Part shown: positions 23,637-36,678 of the stretch, in pieces
How the letters are laid out: the number at the start of each line of letters is the position of its first letter
Position numbering within the stretch: position 1 is the stretch's first letter
Origin: Mixophyes australis
Lineage: Eukaryota > Chordata > Amphibia > Anura > Limnodynastidae
Assembly: GCA_036250195.1 (NCBI GenBank)
Contig: JAVHZZ010000003.1
Coordinates: forward strand, 336,967,875 to 337,031,874
DNA length: 64,000 nt
Direction: 5' to 3'
The notes under the pieces: model-generated
The model's input: the letters and a program-made list of their open reading frames with translations, nothing else
The model's database searches: none
What the model was told of the DNA's origin: nothing
Program-made: the position numbers and the translations under genes

Positions 23637-24438
23637 GAGCTGCAGTAAACATTCCAATGATCTGATTGCCTACAAGCTGCTCTATTGCTGCCTACATCAA
23701 ATCTCATCCCAGATATGTAAAAGATAATGATACAATTGATGGTGATTGGTACAACAAGGTGCTCAGATGCTAATCGAACAAACCTTAAATCATGTAAATA
23801 AGCCAGTTCGAGTCTAAAATAACTGCATCTGGCAAAGCGATGTCACGCTGAGCTGAGATCCCAGGCAATATCGCAGCGCCAGTTACCCGTGGAAACAACC
23901 CTAGCTGACCCAATTACATAACACGGCAGTCTATCACTGCAATGTGTTCAAACTTCTGAGAAACACACTATATATTTGAACAATAAACAAATCAAACAGT
24001 GTGAAACTAAATCCAGTTATATTTTGTATTTAAAGATCTTTTTAATTCAACAGATATGGCATAACTATTTAATCACAAATGTAATCATTGCACTTATTCA
24101 CCACTGATATTGTTGATAGATGTTAAAAGCAGTGTTGCTAACGTAAGTCAAACACTGGGAATACATTTATAGGTCATTTCTACCGTCTTCTGATTTCCTA
24201 AAGAACCAATATAATTGAAAAAATGATATGCACATTATCAGCATTATGTTTGACAACCATCAGTAAATTTGCTGACAGTCAGAAGAAATAGTCACATTTA
24301 TGCTACATATAACTTTTTGATAAATTTGGTGAATAATCTGTCAGTATAAATGTCGGCTGTTTGGCATAATTCTGTATATTCTGATATGTTTCAATTCAGT
24401 GAAAATGATATGTGTTATATCTATAACAAAGAGATTTA
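23637..24438. other. Unassigned sequence
   Basis: No repeat or coding signal was recognised. Confidence 0.35.
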
Positions 24439-24613
24439 GGGCTAGATTTACAAAGCTGCGGGTTTGAAAAAGTGGGGATGTTGCCTATAGCAACCAATCA
24501 GATTCTAGCTGTCATTTTGTAGAAGGTACTAAATAAATGAAAGATAGAATCTGATTGGTTGCTATAGGCAACATCTCCACTTTTTCAAACCCGCAGCTTA
24601 GTAAATCTAGCCC
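24439..24613. mobile_element. Snap-back MITE with clean TTA duplication
   Basis: GGGCTAGATTTACAAAGCTG at the left mirrors CAGCTTAGTAAATCTAGCCC at the right. TTA flanks both sides (24436-24438 and 24614-24616). This is the best-preserved copy; its arms pair almost completely. The 3-bp TTA duplication points to PIF/Harbinger mobilisation. Confidence 0.9.
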
Positions 24614-24616
24614 TTA

Positions 24617-25150
24617 GTGGCTGCACTCCTGGGAATTTAGGATATTCCATCTCTGAATAATACATATACAAACTTATACAACTGGAATCAAACATAACAA
24701 AACAAATACATAAATATACAGCAGGGAAATGATCCCACACAATTGCTGTATAACTTCAGATAATCAGTAGCCAGTGAGGGAGGATTTCCCTACATACAGC
24801 CTAACCTACATTGCTCTGTGTCTGCTCACATTACCATCACTGTCAGATATAATGTAATAACCTTTAAATTGTAGCTCAATTAATAATGTTCTAAGCTAAT
24901 AATAGCATTACTAGATGAATTAAACCAAGTCGTTTTTACATGAGTTTTGGACCTTCGTTATAAAAGAAATATATCCAGCAGTTAAAGATGTGTATTTTAA
25001 ACTTATTATTTAATATATTTTCAAAACTGCTATCTATATCGAAATGTAATCAGTGAGAAGTTTGCAAAAGAAACCATAAAAAGAGGACGGCTTTAAATCT
25101 TTAAATAGTGTTATTTTTGGGGAAATTGAGTCTTTTGCATTTTTGCCCCA
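24617..25150. other. Unassigned sequence
   Basis: AT-rich; nothing recognised. Confidence 0.35.
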
Positions 25151-25255
25151 TTATCATCACCATTTATTTATATAGCGCCAGTAATTCCGTAGCGCTGTAC
25201 AGATAACTCACTCACATCAGTCCCTGCCCCATTGGGGCTTACAGTCTAAATTCCC

Positions 25256-25290
<35 letters not shown>

Positions 25291-25500
25291 GACACAAAGA
25301 CTAGTGTAAATTTGATAGTAGCCAATTAACCTACCAGTATGTCTTTGGAGTGTGGGAGGAAACCGGAGCACCTGGAGGAAACCCACGCAAACACGGGGAG
25401 AACATACAAACTCCTCACAGATAAGGCCATGGTCGGGAATTGAACTCATGACCCCAGCGCTGTGAGGCAGAAGTGCTAACCACTATGTCACCGTACTGCC
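25151..25500 (-). mobile_element. tRNA-derived SINE, nearly full length
   Basis: The minus-strand copy runs from the tail ATCATCACC, then TTTATTTATATAGCGCCAGT, through (CA)n at 25258-25286 and the central block GTGTGGGAGGAAACCGGAGC. It ends at the tRNA-like head (GAGGCAGAAGTGCTAACCAC). Confidence 0.9.
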
Positions 25501-25948
25501 ATCTGTCATTGTAGCAATGATAGATGACTTAACAGAGCAATTTACCATGAAAGTCACGTCGGGACAGCGCAACCAATAAGAGGCTGTTCTGGCGATGCCT
25601 CTGTTCTATCTGATCTGGAGTCTTTACTATGAACCTCAGGTTGCACATGTGCAAGGGTCAATTCCGTCAACGCAGGGGAGAGCACGAAGGCTGCCAGGGA
25701 GGGTCCGAAGACCCTTCTCCTGCGATGCTATCCCCATAGGATTGCCATCAGAATCAAGCTTAGGAGCTTATTAAATTTAACCAGACTGCAGTCCCCTTTG
25801 AATGTTATGGGGACTGTGGCATTGTGCGGTACTTTGCCTGATGCAGGAGGTAGCTCTGATATCTCCTGCGTTAGGCATTTGATAAATTGCCACTACACTT
25901 AAAAAGCCTACCCGTTTCCGCATGGTTTAAGGCTTGATAAATAGGCCT
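25501..25948. mobile_element. Possible MITE with GCTTGATAAATAGGCC end
   Basis: The right end reads GGCTTGATAAATAGGCCTC, a form common at the ends of frog DNA transposons (recall). The interior repeats a mirror theme (GTCCCCTTTGAATG and ATTGTGCGG). The left end was not resolved, so this is tentative. Confidence 0.35.
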
Positions 25949-26163
25949 CTTAAGATAAGCATACACATACAGATTTGCATTTTTGTTTATTTTTTAACCG
26001 AATTGGCTCTATATTACACAGTCACTATCCTGACAGATCAAAATTTGATCCATTTGCATAGGAACTGACACAGCTCTATCAGTGAGTTTGAAAGGTCATC
26101 AGCTGACCCGGAAGTGGAAAAGAGAGCGGAATATCCATTTGTACAGTGCGATTTTGTCACCTG

Positions 26164-26496
26164 GGGCCTGATTCATTAAGGATCTTAACTTGAGAAACTT
26201 CTTATTTCAGTCTCCTGGACAAAACCATGTTACAATGCAAGGGATGCAAATCAGTATTCTATTTTGCATATAAGTTAAATACTGACTGTTTTGTCATGTA
26301 GCACACAAATACTTGATAGCTTATTTGTACACTGACATTTAAAGTTGATATTTGTGTGCTACATGAAAAAACAGTCAGTATTTAAGTTATGTGCAAAACA
26401 GAATACAAGTTTGCACCCCTTGCATTGTAACATGGTTTTCTCCAGGAGACTGAAATAAGAAGTTTCTCAAGTTAAGATCCTTAATGAATCAGGCCC
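26164..26496. mobile_element. Long-armed palindromic MITE (GGGCCTGATTCATTAAG)
   Basis: GGGCCTGATTCATTAAGGAT mirrors ATCCTTAATGAATCAGGCCC. The arms pair for most of 140-150 bp each, with a loop near 26310-26345. CTG flanks both sides, a 3-bp duplication. There is no coding capacity. Confidence 0.9.
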
Positions 26497-27860
26497 CTGG
26501 TGAAGTACTTGAATGACTGGATCTTTGCAATTTGGCCAATTTGCCTTCAGACGAAGCCACGGGATAGAATTTTCCCGCATGTGGCCAGATTTGCTCAGGT
26601 CAGTAGTGGCACCACATGTATGTACATAATCATGATTACAAGCATATACAATTAGCAGCAGTCAATGTTACTGCTAGTAGTTTCTATCATTCAAAGCTCT
26701 AATGAGTTCCATATCTGCAACCTTTGTACCCATCCAAGTCACTTATCCCTGTCTCTGAAACATTTATAGTATTTGTTTGCCACTGTGGGATAAAATAACA
26801 GCACAAAAGACCGGCATATCTTCCTGATAATGTCACAGGACTTTCAACCTTTGGACGTCATTAGCAGAACTGCAATTCCTCCGCGTATTTAGTGATATTG
26901 ATTCTGAGTTTCGGAAATTGTTACATAAAGGTTTTGTACACGTTCACCAAATAATAGAATATGCTGCTCCTCTGCTACTGATTATTGGACTTTCCAAGTT
27001 GGCAACTTAACATGAGTAAATGAACTGCCCTTTAAGCAGCAACGTATGCTAGATGTCATCCTTGTATTGTGTAACGTATCTATTAATATTACATTAATAA
27101 TGCACAAATATAACACACGTTGTTTCCAGCATAGATAGCTCAGTTTGAGTGATCATCATGGCTTTTCTTTCATTAAAGGCTTAAATTGTATTATGGCACG
27201 TGTTTATTGGTATTGTGTTTAGATAATTTGATAAGGATAGTTTGATACGGATACATGTATCTTATGTGGTAAACTGAGGCATACATACTGTGTTAAGGTA
27301 ACAATACTGAGATGTGGGTCCATTCTGACATCACTAATCTCTATGGGAACATTCTAATAATGGCTGCAAGTCACTAAGTGGAGTTGTCATCTAAAAGACT
27401 TAGCACCAACAGAATTCTGCTTTATACAGGAAGTTAAATCCATTTACTGTTCCAAAGACAAATGTGAACTGGATTCAGTTCGCTATCAATTAGCTGATAA
27501 TGTGCATGGATATTTAAATATCTCCCAGATACAGCGTTCTACGGCGTCAGCAGTCCTTATTTCCAAGGTGTCATTAGGATATGACAAACAGCTACTGTGA
27601 CTTTGCCCACCAGGCACAATATGATGGTTCTGTGGGATAACAGTCTGTAGTCAGCAAGTTCTGCTGTTGTTGCTGAGGAGATTGAGATATTCCTTTGTGA
27701 ACATGTTCTAACTCTGCGTTTTTATCACAGTTTTCTCAATCCGTATCTTTTACTTGTCCTAATTTCAGTAAGAGAGTTAGAACTATACTAGCCTAAAAAC
27801 AAAATCAATATCCTATGTGCAATACAAAGTGAATGAGGCCATCAAAGGAGGCTCATACTG
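26497..27860. other. Unassigned sequence
   Basis: No repeat or coding signal was recognised. Confidence 0.35.
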
Positions 27861-28179
27861 TATCATCATCAACATCATCATATTTATATAGCGCCACTAA
27901 TTCCGCAGCGCTGTACAGAGAACTCACTCACATCAGTCCCTGCCCCATTGGAGCTTACAGTCTAAATTCCATACCATGCACATACACACACAGACTAGGG
28001 GCAATCTAATAGCAGCAAATTAACCTACCAGTATGTTTTTGTAGTGTGGGAGGAAACCAGAGCACCCGGAGGAAAACTACGCAAACACAGGGAGAACATA
28101 CAAACTCCACACAGATTGAACTCATGACCCCAGTGCTGTGAGGCAGAAGTGCTAACCACTAAGCCACCCTGTTGCCCCA
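27861..28179 (-). mobile_element. tRNA-derived SINE, nearly full length
   Basis: The minus-strand copy has tail (ATC)n then TATTTATATAGCGCCACTAA, a short CA stretch, the central GGAGGAAACCAGAGCACCCG, and the head GAGGCAGAAGTGCTAACCAC followed by AAGCCACC. Confidence 0.9.
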
Positions 28180-28620
28180 GTGATGTCAGTGTCACCTGAT
28201 CACATCACAAGGTCTCCATGTCAAACCATCATCATTGATTACACAGCGTCATGCTTTGGTTCCTGTCCCCATCACTGGACTCTCAGGGTGTCATTGAGAG
28301 TGAAGTCAGGGATGGTAGCAAGGATGGTGGAGATAGACGTTATTTTTAGTGTGAGGTTTAGAAGTATAGCGCTGTGGAATGGCACCAACAATTGTTTTAT
28401 ATATCTTAATTTTATCGCTACATAGAGGAATCAGTAGGATACTAACCTCCTATGACATTATCAGGAAAATATTCTGGTCTTTTGTGTTGTTATCTCCTAT
28501 TATACTTATCTAGATGATAAATTTAGCGGATGCTGTTATTATATAAAAGCAATTTAGAGAAGAATGAAGGATACGTGTACCTTGTGATTGTGTCTATTAT
28601 TACCTACTTAACAGATGTCC
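28180..28620. other. Unassigned sequence
   Basis: No repeat or coding signal was recognised. Confidence 0.35.
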
Positions 28621-28680
28621 ATCCCAATATCATCATCATCAACATTTATTTATATAGCGCCAGCAAATTCCGTAGCGCTT
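28621..28680 (-). repeat. L2 3' tail fragment
   Basis: (ATC)n then TTTATTTATATAGCGCCAGC and AATTCCGTAGCGCTT match the minus-strand L2 terminus at 43704. The body is absent, a severe 5' truncation. Confidence 0.7.
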
Positions 28681-28960
28681 ATGCTAATATGCTAACAAAA
28701 GAGAGTCCTATTTATTTCTATTTGCTTAAGTTTAAAAGTTAACAACGAGTGAAAACCTAAATGTCTGTCTGGTCATAAGATTTGTGTATGTACTGTGTGG
28801 TGTGAAGTAGTAGAAGATGCAGGAGAGGCTGGTCTAATACATTCAGGAAAATTACATGATTTAGGGCATTAAATGTAAATGTAAAATAGAATGAAAATAT
28901 ATGTCAAATAAAATACATAGAAATGGAACATTAAGAGAGGCTGGGAGCGTGGCCCATCCA
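28681..28960. other. Unassigned sequence
   Basis: No repeat or coding signal was recognised between the L2 tail fragment and the old SINE copy. Confidence 0.35.
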
Positions 28961-29255
28961 TATTATTATTATTATTATTATTAATATTACTATTATTATC
29001 CTTTTACTCATAAGGTATCAGCATATTACCCATCACTTTACAGAGAATGTTTAAACTTACACCATTCCCTGCCTCGATGGAGCTTACAGTCTAAGTTCTC
29101 TACCATATAAACACACACTAACCTACCAGTATGTTTTTAAACTGTGGGAGGAAATCAAGAAACAGGAGAGATATGCACAAACTCCAAACATACAGTGCCT
29201 TGGATGGAATAGAAATCACAGGCAATGCTAACCACTGTGCCACCATACTACACCT
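28961..29255 (-). mobile_element. Old, diverged SINE copy
   Basis: (ATT)n is followed by diverged versions of the SINE blocks: CCATTCCCTGCCTCGATGGA, AACCTACCAGTATGTTTTT and GCTAACCACTGTGCCACC. Many small deletions are present. Confidence 0.75.
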
Positions 29256-29898
29256 TCTAACATGTCGCCGATTATTTTACTATGTAAATGTTCATTGCGA
29301 CTCCCAGTAATGTTTAATCTATCACACTGTCAACAATACATTGTGATAACAACAACAAAAAATAACAGGTCACATATTGTAGTTAATAATAATAACAATA
29401 ATAGATAAAAATAAGAAAAGTCTAAGGCAATAGGGTTTCTTAGAGTCCGCCACAATAGGGCTAATGATATATAAGGGGTGCCTTAACGGTCCGTGTATAA
29501 ATCTCATAGATCACACACTCTATTTGCCAGCACATAACAGGCCGTGTGAGCAGCGAGCAAGATCTATAAATACTGCTGGGAATGGGTCACTATTGCTAGT
29601 CATTCATAACACAGCTGAATGTACTGACATTCATCCCCTGATGGTAAGATGTGCAATACATTCTATTGGGAACCAACTCCTTTGGGTTGAAGCAGAATAG
29701 CACGCTAACACCTGTGGTCCCAAATTAAAAACGGTTGAGTCCCATGTAGGTGTAGAGAACTTTGTATTATCATTTGAATTAGTGACATCACTGAAGATAT
29801 AGCCTATAACTCACTAGGAACCAGTGAACCAGCCAGTAATCCGGAGCTGAGGTGACACTTCCTGTCATAAAATACTTAACACTTAACTTTAATATACC
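29256..29898. other. Unassigned sequence
   Basis: No repeat or coding signal was recognised. Confidence 0.35.
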
Positions 29899-30174
29899 AC
29901 ACTTGCCATCTTTTCCTTGTTGGCTTCAGGGAGATCCCGGGGGAGGTGGGTGTGAGGGGGTGGGGCTTGACGAATTGCATAATTTTGGTCCCGCACCCTA
30001 AACGGTTGTCACAATTGTGGCCAATTACAGCAGGGGGCAGGGCTAAGATGACACGAAATTAAGTCCCACTTTCCCTACTAACTTATCTATTGCAGGGGCG
30101 AGAACCGGGAGGTTGCCCTGCTCTCCCGGGAGCCCGTCAGGTCTCCCAGAAATGCGGGAGAGTAGGCAACTATG
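29899..30174. mobile_element. Diverged hAT MITE (CATACTTGCCAAC family)
   Basis: CACACTTGCCATCTTTTCC on the left and GCGGGAGAGTAGGCAACTATG on the right are degraded versions of the ends at 21860-22167. The interior keeps the GTGGGGCTTGACG and CAATTACAGCAGGG type spacer. The target duplication is no longer readable. Confidence 0.65.
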
Positions 30175-30385
30175 CATTAAAGAAAATCAGCTAATGAATC
30201 TCTAGAGACTGAAGTGTCTTTTACATTTCTGTTTCCATTACTGAAGTCATGTTGTCTTACCTGTCAGTCTTTGATTAAATCTTAGTCTACATGAAAATGG
30301 CCACCTCCATAGGCATCAATACATGGACACAGGACACAATTTCTGAACTGTGTCATCATGCCACAGATGGCAAAGCCAACCATGT

Positions 30386-30493
30386 TTTGTACTGGCTCAG
30401 CATCAGGGAGAATGCCAGACTCTTCAGGGAGTGAGGGAGATCACCCCTATTTCAGGGAGTCTCCCTGACATTCAGGGAGAGTTGGCAAGTATG
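30386..30493. mobile_element. Partial hAT MITE (CATACTTGCCAAC family)
   Basis: Only the right end is clear: GGGAGTCTCCCTGACATTC and GGGAGAGTTGGCAAGTATG. The left boundary is uncertain. Confidence 0.6.
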
Positions 30494-31999
30494 TAATATA
30501 CTTATTGTAGTTTCAAGGTTTTAAAACGCAAAGACCAGAACCGCTGTAGATAAAGCAGAATCAGGGTCTTGTAAACAAGGGCAGATGTTTTTTTGGGGAA
30601 GGGGGGGATTAACTAGAACTTGAACTATAATTATCTACATACTATTCCAGCCACTGATGTAAGTTATTTCTATGAGCCAGAAAGTACCCCAAACTATAAG
30701 GAAAAAATATTAAATTCTGATTTTGGATGCTGCAACTCTACAGACCATGGTGGTCAGTGATGGAACCTATACTTGTAACATTTTTATGCTCCATTACTCA
30801 CCAACACAATCACTACTGATGATTTGAGTTAGACAACAAACTCACCCTGAGCATAATATACATAACAAACCTTACGCGAATAGAAAAACCACCAGCAAAC
30901 CCTATACTTTTAGCTGTCTGTCTCTCTGTTTCTGTCTTACTTGCAGTAAATGAGTTAGATAGAGGGAATATAGGGCCCCACAGACCTAGCTCCCCAAGCT
31001 ATCAATGCAAATGCCACAAATAAAGGCTCTTATTTGAAAAAAAAACAAAAACACATTTTTTTTTAAACTGCAAACAATTTTCTTTTTTAATGATAATATT
31101 AAATGACTTACCAAACAGATGTTGAAAACTCTGCAAATGGAGAACTATTTAAGTGGATGTGACTGAGGGTACACCTAGAAAACAGAAAGATAAATGAATA
31201 AATAAATATTTTTCTATTTCATTAATATTTTTTTCCAAAATAATACCAACAGCAGGAAACTACTACTACTACTACTAATAATAATAATAATTATAAAACA
31301 ATTCTTCCCCCTTAAACATTGCTTGTATAATTGTAGAAAAAAGGCGTAACAAGAGTGCTAATATTTTAAATTAAAGTTAAAATTATGCAGAGTAAATTTC
31401 AGCGCTGCCATTTTCTGTACAAAACTAATAGTTATGTCCAGAAACGTTACACTTTCCCCATGAAACAGCAGCACTTTTGAATTTCTAAACATGAAAATCT
31501 GACAGAGTGCATCTCTCTATGAGTTAATTGACATGATTTTAAACTACACTGATCTAATTTGAAAGAAAAGTCAAAGGCATGCCAATTATTATTATGAGTA
31601 ATCATACATTCTGTTTGTATTCCATGGGGATTAAAAGCAGTGTTTTGAAACTTTGCCTCTGACAGGCATGCTAATCTTGCCACATGCCATCTGTTATACA
31701 GCAGTCTAGATAAACTCTTATTCTTCAGAGGCAGAAAAAAACTCTCTATGTGTCCTTTGAGAGCTGGAACAGTGTTAAAAGAAATTAAATGGTTTATTTA
31801 TTAATACTATCACAGCTCTCTGTCCCCCAAAAAGAACTAGCAGGAACTAGCTTTTCAATGACTACATTTACAGAATGATAACACTAATACAAAATAAAGT
31901 GAAACAAACATTTTCGTAACATTTGATTCACTTCTTAGGGACTAGCAAAATATTGGATGTGTCGTGTATTCATCCATTAGCCAATAGCCTATGAGCCTA
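30494..31999. other. Unassigned sequence with short (ACT)n/(AAT)n
   Basis: An imperfect (ACT)n-(AAT)n microsatellite lies at 31260-31292. Nothing else was recognised. Confidence 0.4.
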
Positions 32000-32158
32000 A
32001 GAGCTAGATTTACTTAACTGTGGTTTTGAAAAAGTTTAGATGTTGCCTACAGCAACCAATCAGATTCCAGTTATCATTTATTTAGTACATTCTACAAAAT
32101 GACAGCTAGAATCTGATTGGTAGCTATAGGCAGGATCACCACTTTTTCAAACCCGCAG
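32000..32158. mobile_element. Snap-back MITE lacking its right end
   Basis: GAGCTAGATTTACTTAACTG opens the element. Arms with AGCAACCAATCAGATTCCAG and its complement follow, but it stops at CAAACCCGCAG without the terminal TTTAGTAAATC part. Confidence 0.8.
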
Positions 32159-32521
32159 TGGACTGCAGTCAACTATCCAAGCAATACCGAAAGAATTCAG
32201 CAACATCATGAAATGGGCCTTCAGAAAGTGGACCAATATAAACATTAAGCCCATGAAATGCTAAAAAGTTTTTTTAATTTTGTTTTGTAGAAGCCCTGAT
32301 TATATAGATACATTGCAAAAAAGCACATAAAGAAACCCGAACGATAAGGCAATTCAATTAATAAAAGTTGCCTTCACAATCCAATCAATAACAAGTCATG
32401 TTAAGATAGACAATCTCTTTAAAAGTACTGTCAACCTAAAAGAAGAAAAGATTTGTATTACTGAATCACAGATTTATAAAAAGGGATATGAAATTAAAAG
32501 AAACCTGTCTCTTGCAGTCCT

Positions 32522-32632
32522 GGGGGTATATTTACTAAACAGCGGGTTTGAAAAAGTGGAGATGTTGCCTTTAGCAACCCATCAGATTCTAGCGGTCATT
32601 TTGTAGAATGTTGTAAATAAATGATAACTAGT
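32522..32632. mobile_element. Snap-back MITE, left arm only
   Basis: GGGGGTATATTTACTAAACA starts a copy that covers the left arm and loop and stops at ATGATAACTAG. The right arm is missing. Confidence 0.8.
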
Positions 32633-32930
32633 CACAGGTGTAATCATTATTGACTGTCACATTGTAACAGATCCACAGATGGTATAATTATTTCCCTTGT
32701 GACCTGGAAAACCTGCACTTTTAGAGTTCCTGAGGACTGGGTTTGGGAAACACAAGATCTACACAAGATGCTATCTAGTCCTAACCAGGACTCATCTCTT
32801 TGGTGTTGGCGAATCAATGATGGGATGCTGGTTCTTTGGTCAGATATCCAGCAGTTGCTTGTAGCTATATTTCAGACTAGAGTCGCTTAGAGCCCATTCA
32901 CAGCCTTCCTGGGCCTTCCTGTATTGGTCT

Positions 32931-33230
32931 TAGAGGCATAGGCAAACCGAGGGGGGATTTCCTAGTGCCTGGAAACCCCCTTCCAAGCCTGGGGCACTGT
33001 ATAATTGAGGTGGCTGGACCCTGCTCCCGCTTCACACAGCTCTGCTTGAAAAGGGAGAGCTTCGTGCACCTAACAGTAGCGCACACAGCATTGCCCATGT
33101 ATATTATGGGGATAGGAAGAGTTGGAGAAAAGCCAAGTACTGTCTAAAATTATAGCCACGCCCCCATTCATGCTGACCGCTGGCGGCGTGTGGTGGAAAC
33201 CCCCCTCTACAAATCCTGCGTTTGCCCCTG
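32931..33230. mobile_element. hAT-like repeat (GGCATAGGCAAACC...TTTGCCCCTG), copy 1
   Basis: GGCATAGGCAAACCGAG on the left and ATCCTGCGTTTGCCCCTG on the right form imperfect inverted ends. The body is shared with 57371-57670. The target duplication was not resolved, so the superfamily is inferred from the CAGGGGCAAAC form of the end. Confidence 0.6.
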
Positions 33231-34210
33231 AGAGGGATCACTAATAAATGAGCATTCTATGTAATTCAAGCAGCTAAAAGAACCAGTGATATCATTGCAC
33301 AATGAGACATTCTATACAATTCCAGCCAATCAATTCACTAGGAACTAGGGACATCACTAGACAGACTGTGTAGTGATGAATATTAGTTTAGCCCACACAA
33401 TGGTTACATCCACCGTGAGTAGACGACATGTCCACTACTAAATGCTACTAAATAACTAACAGTATGTAGTAATATAATAACTGCACAACTATTATATAAT
33501 CTATTCCACAGTCATCTGACTGAGAATGGGTTAACATACAAAGCTTTATAATGAGCTGCAAGAAGTTTGTATAAAATCTCTGTATGTATAAAATACTTGA
33601 GTCTGGCAGTGCCAGCGACGACGCTGCAAGTTATGTTGTGCAAGTGACCTAGAAATGGAAGAAATCCGCTCCAACTATAAAAGCAAAACATTTCAAACAG
33701 TAAAAGATCTAATTCTTAGTGACGGGCAATTTATTCCAGAAAAATAATAACAAGGGAAAGGCGGAAAAAAAAAAGGCAATAACATGTAGCAACTGTCCTG
33801 GCACTGGCATTACGACTTACTCTGTGTATGGAAATATATACATCAGGTTTATGTGAAAAGGTGGCAGGTCATTCTGGGATTTGTAGTTCTACAGCAGTTG
33901 GGAGCTACAAAAATGCTATAGCTATTTTGAAAATAAAAGTCTCCTTAAAGATTATTTTTGCTCATAAAAATCATTCAGAAGTTGCTCAGTGCGCGCTGAC
34001 ATATTCCTGACAAGGTGAATGAAACCCCTGGACAACCCACTATATTTATTGTGATAGGCTGTAGGCCTTCATAACTGGAGGAAGAGAGCTTGTAAGAATT
34101 GGATGTCACTGTCACATCATAGGCACATATACTAGCATGGGACATGAAGTTCGGCCACCCCTTGAGGTCAAGCCTTCCAGGTCAATCGTGATAAATATTG
34201 CAATTGCCTA
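33231..34210. other. Unassigned sequence
   Basis: A short GGGATTTGTAGTTCTACAGC motif near 33879 is a common fragment of frog repeats (recall). No coding was recognised. Confidence 0.35.
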
Positions 34211-35476
34211 GAGGGTCCAATCCCCTATACAGTCTGTCCTGGAGAGTCACTAAGTTATATCAATAGACTGCTCAGGGGGTACAATCCCCTATACAGTCTA
34301 TCCTAGAGAGTCACTAAGTTATATCAATAGACTGCCCAGGGGGTACAATCCCCTATACAGTCTGTCCTAGAGAGTGACTAAGTTATATCAATAGACTGCT
34401 CAGAGGGTACAATCCCCTATACAATCTGTCCTAGAGAGTCACTAAGTTATATCAATAGACTGCCCAGGGGGTACAATCCCCTATACAGTCTGTCCTAGAG
34501 AGTCACTAAGTTATATCAATAGACTGCCCAGGGGGTACAATCCCCTATACAGTCTGTCCTAGAGAGTCACTAAGTTATATCAATAGACTGCCCAGGGGGT
34601 ACAATCCCCTTTACAGTCTGTCCTACAGAGTCACTAAGTTATATCAACAGACTGCTCAGGGGGTACAATCCCCTATACAGTCTGTCCCACAGAGTCACTA
34701 AGTTATATCAATAGACTGCCCAGGGGGTACAATCCCCTATACAGTCTGTCCTAGAGAGTTACATCAATAGACTGCTCAGGGGGTACAATCCCCTATACAG
34801 TCTGTCCTAGAGAGTCACTAAGTTATATCAATAGACTGCCCAGGGGGTACAATCCCCTATACAGTCTGTCCTAGAGAGTTACTAAGTTATAACAATAGAC
34901 TGCTCAGGGTGTACAATCCCCTATATAGTCTGTCCTAGAGAGTCACTAAGTTATATCAATAGACTGCCCAGGGGGTACAATCCCCTATACAGTCTGTCCT
35001 AGAGAGTCACTAAGTTATATCAATAGACTGCCCAGGGGGTACAATGCCCTTTACAGTCTGTCGTACAGAGTCACTAAGTTATATCAACAGACTGCTCAGG
35101 GGTTACAATCCCCTATACAGTCTGTCCTAGAGGGTCACTAAGTTATATCAATAGACTGCCCAGGGGGTACAATCCCCTATACAGTCTGTCCCACAGAGTC
35201 ACTAAGTTATATCAATAGACTGCCCAGGGGGTACAATCCCCTATACAGTCTGTCCTAGAGAGTTACTAAGTTATATCAATAGACTGCCCAGGGGGTACAT
35301 TCCCTTATACAGTCTGTCCTAGAGAGTTACTAAGTTATATCAATAGACTGCCCAGGGGGTACATTCCCCTATACAGTCTGTCCTAGAGAGTCACTAAGTT
35401 ATATCAATAGACTGCCCAGGGGGTACAATCCCCTATACAGTCTGTCCTAGAGAGTCACTAAGTTAAATCAATAGAT
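34211..35476. repeat. Minisatellite, 64-bp unit, about 19-20 copies
   Basis: The unit opens TGTCCTAGAGAGTCACTAAG and ends CCCCTATACAGTC. Starts at 34235 and 34299 give a period of 64. One unit near 34750 has lost several bases. Each unit contains the small palindrome GGGGTACAATCCCC. The period is not a multiple of three, so it is non-coding. Confidence 0.97.
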
Positions 35477-36678
35477 TGAGATTGTTACAGAACTGTACGA
35501 TACATAATGTTTTGTTGACTTCCTTAACCCGGTTACGTATTGAATGTTTCTAAAATAGCAAATTTTTTCCTGTTACCATAGAATTTTTTAAACCTATACA
35601 TGCAGCCTGTTCTCCAGGCCTTGTACATAGGAGCAGAACATTAAATTATAGTTCAAACTGCAGCTTAATGTGCTTGATTCTCTGCAGTAAAAGGCAGTGA
35701 GGATGAAGAGACACACTGGCATTCAAAAAGATCAAAGCAAAGGGGAAGCAGTAACAAGCAGTACATAGCTCAGTTTTAGCAGGGTGTATATGTCTACTAT
35801 TTGTAATTATTAACTTATTTAAGTAGACTTCTCACCCCAATGAAATCATACTATTTTTCCATTACTATCAGCCCATTTGTCACAAAGCCATATCCCCAAA
35901 ATATTTTATTATGATATTTATCAGGTTTATCAGGAGTACATTCGAAGGAGATAAACGGAATATGGCGCATAATAGAAAGTAATATTCCTTCAACAAGGGT
36001 AACAGCTACAAGCATAAGCAGACTTTAAAACATCAGTATAGAAGCCAGGGCAATCCCTGCAATAGGTGTATTATTATATATCCTACCTTCATTCAAGTCA
36101 TATGGAAAAAAACAAAAACAGAGTTAGTGCACCTTTAACAAATAATCTAATATAACAAATGCTTTTGGCCTCACTTCAGCTCACTTTTCTGTTCACATTA
36201 TTCTACCACAGAAGGTGGTCAGACTGCTGTGGATGTATACATTACTTCTACAAATAAATAGGAGGCACGTATTACAGCATACTACTCAACAACATACTAA
36301 CAACATACCAACTCAACACAATGACGGTTTTGAGTCAACAATTATGAAAACATGCATATAGCCACATCTGTATACATCTTAATCACCCAGTTATACCAAT
36401 TCCAGTACAGTGATCATATAGTACCACGCAACACTTTTCAGAAGGACACTTAAGTTTTGTTAAAATAATGCACGTTGGCTTATATTCAAAGTCTGTTGGG
36501 AAAAAATGCAGATATGACAGCACAACAAGGACACAACAGTTTTATGTATACTGCACCTTTCAGAACAAAAGTTATATTTATAGTTAGTGATGTTCCACAC
36601 AATTCAATGGAACGGCCATCCCACCAGATCTCAAGTGAAAAGTGTGAGGTTTGGTGAAAGTATAGATGGACGATAGAA
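35477..36678. other. Unassigned sequence
   Basis: No repeat ends or exons were recognised. Confidence 0.35.

Noticed and set aside
34211..35476. CRISPR-like array
   Set aside because: Units are directly adjacent without unique spacers and the genome is vertebrate; it is a minisatellite.
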